33,619 nucleotides of DNA from Gammaproteobacteria bacterium (GTDB taxonomy: Bacteria; Pseudomonadota; Gammaproteobacteria; Burkholderiales; Burkholderiaceae_D): the NCBI GenBank assembly GCA_903970185.1, contig CAJCIC010000041.1, positions 1 to 33,619 on the forward strand, in the 5' to 3' direction. Of the stretch, positions 30,438 through 33,619 are shown in pieces. Below the pieces are notes generated by a model that ran no database searches, had not been told where the DNA came from, and worked only from the letters and a program-made list of their open reading frames with translations. A program made the translations under genes and the position numbers. How positions within the stretch are numbered: the stretch's first letter is position 1; every line of letters begins with the position of its first letter.

Positions 30438-31736
30438 ATGCAACGAATCGTGATCGTGGGGGGCGGTGCCGGCGGGCTTGAGCTCGCTGCCAAGCTCGGA
30501 CGTGTCCTTGGCCCCGAGGCCGTGACGCTGATCGACTGCCGTCCGTTTCACGTCTGGAAACCGTCGCTGCACGAAGTCGCCGCGGGCACGCTCGATATCC
30601 ACGCCGAGGGCCTGTCCTACCAGATGCTCGCACGCGACAACGGCTTTTCCTTCGTCCTTGGCCGCCTGTCGGGCTTGAACGCCGGCGGCTGCGAAGTCAT
30701 GGTGGCGGCGCTTTTGGATGACGATGGCACGATTTTGATTCCGCCCCGAAACATTCCCTATACCAGCCTCGTGCTGGCCGTGGGTAGCGAGAGCAATTAC
30801 TTCAATATCCCCGGGGCCAGGGAGCATTGCATCTCGCTTAATGCCACCGACGATGCCGAGCGCTTTCGTACGCGCATGCTAAAACTCCTGGTCAGGCAGC
30901 AAGCAGCAGGCGCTGCCGGGGGCGATCAGGGCCGCATCGAGATTGTCATTGTCGGCGGTGGCGCAACCGGGGTCGAACTTGCAGCCGAGCTCAGGGAGGC
31001 GACCAGCATCTATGGCGATTACCGTCTTGCCGGGGCCGCTTCTGCGGCAAGCGTCGATATCACGCTGCTTGAAGGTGCAAGCCGGATTCTCGCGCCGCTC
31101 ACGCCCGCCGTATCGAGCGCCGCAACGCGACTTTTGGCCGAGCGCGGTGTCAAGGTCATCTGCGATTGCAAGGTTGCCTCGGTGAGTGCCAGCGCGGTAT
31201 TGGACAGCGAAGGCAATACCTACCGCGCCGACATCTGCGTGTGGGCTGCAGGCATCAAGGCGCCGGCGCTGCTCAAGGACTTGGGCCTTCCGCTTAACCG
31301 CCTTGACCAGATCGAAGTCAATGCCGATCTGAGCGTGAAAAATGCCGTCGGCATTTATGCGCTGGGCGATTGTGCGGCGTGCCTTTTGCCCACCGGCCAG
31401 ACCGTGCCGCCGCGGGCCCAGGCGGCGCACCAGCAGGCGAGCTATCTGGCCCGCCGCCTTGTCCTGCTCGCGCGCGGCAAAGCGCCGAAGAGCGTTCCCT
31501 ATCGCTACAGGGACCACGGCTCGTTGGTCTCGATCGGGCAGGAGCAGACGGTGGGAAGCCTGATGGGCGTACTGTCTGGCGCCGGTCTTTTCGTCGAGGG
31601 CCTTTTTGCCCGCATGATGTACATCAGCTTGCACCTGATGCATCACCAGGCGGTGGTGGGCACCTTGCGCTGCGCGCTGCTGGCGTTTTCGCGTGTCTTG
31701 CGCCGGCGCACGGCGCCGCACGTGAAGCTGCACTGA
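30438..31736 (+). CDS. ndh: type II NADH dehydrogenase (NDH-2), FAD-dependent
   Basis: A 432-residue single-subunit NADH:quinone oxidoreductase that passes electrons from NADH to the quinone pool without pumping protons. Two nucleotide-binding folds are visible: IVIVGGGAGGLELAAKLG at the N-terminus for FAD and VIVGGGATGVELAAEL near residue 170 for NADH. The FAD-proximal GIYALGDCAA motif comes near residue 310 and is followed by RAQAAHQQASYLARRL. The C-terminal SLHLMHHQAVVGTLRCALLAF helix is the usual membrane-attachment region. GGAGAGAAG directly precedes the ATG, which excludes a longer upstream frame overlapping the divergent gene. Confidence 0.92.
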   Translation: MQRIVIVGGGAGGLELAAKLGRVLGPEAVTLIDCRPFHVWKPSLHEVAAGTLDIHAEGLSYQMLARDNGFSFVLGRLSGLNAGGCEVMVAALLDDDGTILIPPRNIPYTSLVLAVGSESNYFNIPGAREHCISLNATDDAERFRTRMLKLLVRQQAAGAAGGDQGRIEIVIVGGGATGVELAAELREATSIYGDYRLAGAASAASVDITLLEGASRILAPLTPAVSSAATRLLAERGVKVICDCKVASVSASAVLDSEGNTYRADICVWAAGIKAPALLKDLGLPLNRLDQIEVNADLSVKNAVGIYALGDCAACLLPTGQTVPPRAQAAHQQASYLARRLVLLARGKAPKSVPYRYRDHGSLVSIGQEQTVGSLMGVLSGAGLFVEGLFARMMYISLHLMHHQAVVGTLRCALLAFSRVLRRRTAPHVKLH

Positions 31737-31803
31737 TCACGCGGTGCTTCAGAGCCGATTGCGGGCAAACCCTGTCCGCGCCGCCAACTTGTGAACTTTT
31801 CCA

Positions 31804-31832
31804 TTGGTTGCCAGCCGGGAAGGCTATACATT
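31804..31832 (+). promoter_or_regulatory. candidate promoter of the CsgG-like operon
   Basis: TTGGTT at 31804-31809 and TACATT at 31827-31832 are spaced 17 bases, a reasonable sigma-70 pair 66 bases before the first gene. A TATACA at 31825-31830 overlaps with 15-base spacing. It would separate the exported-protein/CsgG-like/kinase genes from the NADH dehydrogenase. Confidence 0.35.
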
Positions 31833-31897
31833 TGCGCGGGGTTCGATTAGATTCAAAAACCGCCGTTGGCATCGCGCCGACAGAAGAGCGCAAGGGG

Positions 31898-32566
31898 ATG
31901 GCATTGCAGATTGGCCGGATCGGGATCGTTGCGATGCTTTGCGTCGCGTGCGCTTCGCCTTTGTCGCGGGCAGAAGCGTTTTCCTTTTCCGAGGAAGACG
32001 CGAAGGCCAGCGTACAGAGCGACGAAAACGCCCAGAAAATCCAGGAACTGGTATCCGCACCGTGCCAGCAGCGCGTCAAGAATCGCAAGATCATGACCCT
32101 CATTGCCGAGCACACGAGCGATGGCTGGTCCACCCACCAGGATCGCTACGGGCCGATGTTTCAGGCCATCAATTCGCGCCTGCGCGCGCTCGGCCTTCGC
32201 ACCTATACGCAGGAAGAAATCCGCGCGCAGATCGCGCAGGCGGAAATCGATGCGTACTTCAAGAATGATCCGGATGCGGCGCTTGCCGCCTCGCGCAAGC
32301 TCGGCGCCAGCTACATCCTGCGCGGCAGCATCACGACCCGCACCGGGGTGAACCCGACGATTCACGTCAACGAAGTTGCAGTCAGGCTCGACTTTTCCTT
32401 GTCGACAAGCGGCGGCTCGCCATTGTCGGACGTGTCGACCCACTCCGAGTCCTACGCCGGAGCGGACACGCTCGGCATGGCGCTTACGCTTGTCAAGGAG
32501 CAGGCCGACCAGCTCGTCGCGCAGCTCTACAACGATTACTGCCGCAAGGCAGGCAATGCCAACTAG
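31898..32566 (+). CDS. exported protein of unknown function, partner of the CsgG-like gene
   Basis: A 222-residue protein with a signal peptide; the hydrophobic IGIVAMLCVACASPLSRAEA spans about residues 6-26, with Cys15 and Cys18 in the segment, and a lipoprotein form is conceivable though the lipobox is poor. The mature part has a helical N-terminal half (EEDAKASVQSDENAQKIQELV), a TYTQEEIRAQIAQAEIDAYFKNDPDAALAASRKLGASYILRG motif, then a beta-rich end. KLGASYILRG and the Thr-rich strands echo proteins of the FlgT/CsgG/LpoB-type alpha/beta fold. The ATG at 31898 has AAGGGG directly before it, closer than ideal; 31934 is an alternative. The CsgG-like gene follows after 15 bases. Confidence 0.6.
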   Translation: MALQIGRIGIVAMLCVACASPLSRAEAFSFSEEDAKASVQSDENAQKIQELVSAPCQQRVKNRKIMTLIAEHTSDGWSTHQDRYGPMFQAINSRLRALGLRTYTQEEIRAQIAQAEIDAYFKNDPDAALAASRKLGASYILRGSITTRTGVNPTIHVNEVAVRLDFSLSTSGGSPLSDVSTHSESYAGADTLGMALTLVKEQADQLVAQLYNDYCRKAGNAN

Positions 32567-32581
32567 CCAAGGGGATTTTTC

Positions 32582-33397
32582 ATGAACAGATTCCACCACC
32601 TCGCAGGTCTTGTCGTACTGACTGCCGCAGCGGCAGGCGCCTTCGCGCAGTCGCCGCCCTCGTTCGAAAGTGCGAATCCGTCGCCAACGGCAAACGATGA
32701 TGTCTCAAAGCGCGCCAATGCCGCAGCCGACAAGACCCTCTATCACGACGTCAACTACACCAATGCCAACAAGCCCGGCCCGACGCTGATCGTCATCCCA
32801 GGCGAGATCAAGAGCAACAACGCCACCTTCACGCAGAAGTTCGGCCCGAACAATATTGCCGATTACGCCGAACTCGAACTGGGCAAGGCCAATTTCAAGG
32901 TGCTCGAGCGCACCGATCTTGGCCCCATGCTCAACGAGTTCACGCTGGCCTACAGCATGGGCGATCCGGATGAAGCAAGGAAAGTCCTTCAGCACGGCAA
33001 GCTCAAGACCACGAAATGGGTGATCCGCTTCGATATTCTCAAGGCCGAGCCCGTCGCCGCGCAGCAAAGCGGCTTTAACGGCGGTGCCGCCGGCAACATC
33101 ATTGGCATGCTCGGTCGTGGCAGCCTTGGCGGCAACGTCGCCGGCACCGCGGTAGGCTCGGTCGACAATTCACAGTCGGCAAGCGTATGGGTCATCGGCA
33201 TGCGCTACAAAATCATGGACGCCAACACCACCGAGCAGGTAGCGCAGGGCTATACCGAGGAAAAGATGGAAGTCGGCGCCAAGTCGAGCTCCGTTCTGGG
33301 CGTCTCGCAAAGCGAGCAGGGCGGCGTCACGCTCGACACGCTGGTGCAGCGCCTGGTGCAAAAATCGGTGTGGGAAATCGATTACAAGGACAAGTAA
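32582..33397 (+). CDS. CsgG-like exported protein
   Basis: A 271-residue protein with a signal peptide (cleavage near AAGAFAQ, residue 23) and no lipobox. From about residue 60 it follows the CsgG/HfaB-like fold: TLIVIPGEIKSNNATFTQKFGPNNIADYAELELGKANFKVLERTDLGPML, in which a nucleotide-like alpha/beta start leads to the V-L-E-R helix characteristic of the family, then KWVIRFDILKAEPVAAQ and a Gly-rich insert. CsgG itself is the lipidated outer-membrane curli secretion pore; this copy lacks the lipid anchor and no curli subunits are nearby, so it is a relative rather than a curli exporter. AAGGGG precedes the ATG by 6 bases. The kinase gene begins 28 bases later. Confidence 0.7.
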   Translation: MNRFHHLAGLVVLTAAAAGAFAQSPPSFESANPSPTANDDVSKRANAAADKTLYHDVNYTNANKPGPTLIVIPGEIKSNNATFTQKFGPNNIADYAELELGKANFKVLERTDLGPMLNEFTLAYSMGDPDEARKVLQHGKLKTTKWVIRFDILKAEPVAAQQSGFNGGAAGNIIGMLGRGSLGGNVAGTAVGSVDNSQSASVWVIGMRYKIMDANTTEQVAQGYTEEKMEVGAKSSSVLGVSQSEQGGVTLDTLVQRLVQKSVWEIDYKDK

Positions 33398-33425
33398 TGA
33401 GGGTCAAGGCGCCGGGGCGATCCGC

Positions 33426-33619
33426 ATGACCATGGCCGAGAAGCTCGGCAAGTACGAAGTCAGGCGCGAACTTGGCCGCGGCGCCATGGGCGTCGTCTAT
33501 GAGGGCTTCGATCCGACGATTGAGCGTCGCGTCGCGCTCAAGACGATCAAGGGCGAGCATCTCGATCAGGTCGAGGCGGGAGAAATCCTGAGCCGCTTCA
33601 AGCGCGAAGCGCAAGCCGC
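33426..33619 (+). CDS. Ser/Thr protein kinase, PknB type (N-terminal part, cut by window end)
   Basis: The first 64 codons are present. They encode LGKYEVRRELGRGAMGVVYEGFDP, in which GRGAMG is the glycine-rich ATP loop, followed by RRVALKTI with the invariant ATP-anchoring Lys near residue 39 and then FKREAQA, the start of helix C with its conserved Glu. This is the standard start of a bacterial Hanks-type kinase. The catalytic loop and any membrane or sensor domain lie beyond the window. The ATG at 33426 or that at 33432 may be used. The stop-to-start distance of 28 bases to the CsgG-like gene suggests one operon. Confidence 0.88.
   Translation, partial: MTMAEKLGKYEVRRELGRGAMGVVYEGFDPTIERRVALKTIKGEHLDQVEAGEILSRFKREAQA

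Overview
The window reads as chromosomal DNA of a GC-rich Gram-negative bacterium, most likely a betaproteobacterium (Burkholderiales/Rhodocyclales-like). The basis is gene content: a MexHI-type RND pump with NodT-type outer-membrane lipoprotein, a TonB-ExbB-ExbD-ExbD set, a cytochrome c5-type dihaem protein, DUF1631, type II NADH dehydrogenase and Skp/OmpH. Taxonomy is inferred from these families, not from a marker gene. The first ~700 bases are visibly more AT-rich than the rest and end at a remnant of an IS66-family transposase, so the left edge looks like a scarred, acquired stretch.

Layout. 1-1170: end of an unknown gene, a small exported protein and the IS66 TnpC remnant. 1175-4350 (minus): esterase, methyltransferase, an intrinsic terminator, a membrane-anchored dihaem cytochrome c with its own -10 box, and tRNA-Arg(CCG). 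4383-6023: small exported protein, Skp-like chaperone with a CRP-like site upstream, and a lipoprotein. 6462-12225 (plus): complete three-gene RND efflux operon. 12366-13058: GIN-domain (DUF2807) secreted protein. 16825-13125 (minus): tonB-exbB-exbD-exbD and a periplasmic TPR protein behind an internal terminator. 17153-20137: Bcr/CflA-type MFS exporter and a fatty-acyl-CoA ligase. 20261-30376: an accessory-looking block with a MycE-like methyltransferase, a minus-strand operon of three tiny genes, an unknown exported protein, a second methyltransferase, a SPINDLY/OGT-like TPR glycosyltransferase, a DUF1631 protein and a TPR-GT9-like glycosyltransferase. 30438-33619 (plus): NADH dehydrogenase, then an exported 222-aa protein, a CsgG-like protein and the start of a PknB-type Ser/Thr kinase.

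The most novel element is the minus-strand operon at 21841-21226. Two tandem ~60-residue peptides each have a 15-residue leader with L at -12, E at -8, T at -7, V at -4 and Gly-Gly at -2/-1, and hydrophobic Gly/Ala-rich cores that both begin Val-Arg. A 60-residue two-helix membrane protein follows after a perfect 9-bp hairpin. This is the layout of a two-peptide class II bacteriocin/microcin with a candidate immunity protein, but no C39-type peptidase/ABC exporter lies in the window. The neighbouring methyltransferases and TPR glycosyltransferases suggest glycan or protein-glycan modification; a link to the peptides is only a hypothesis.
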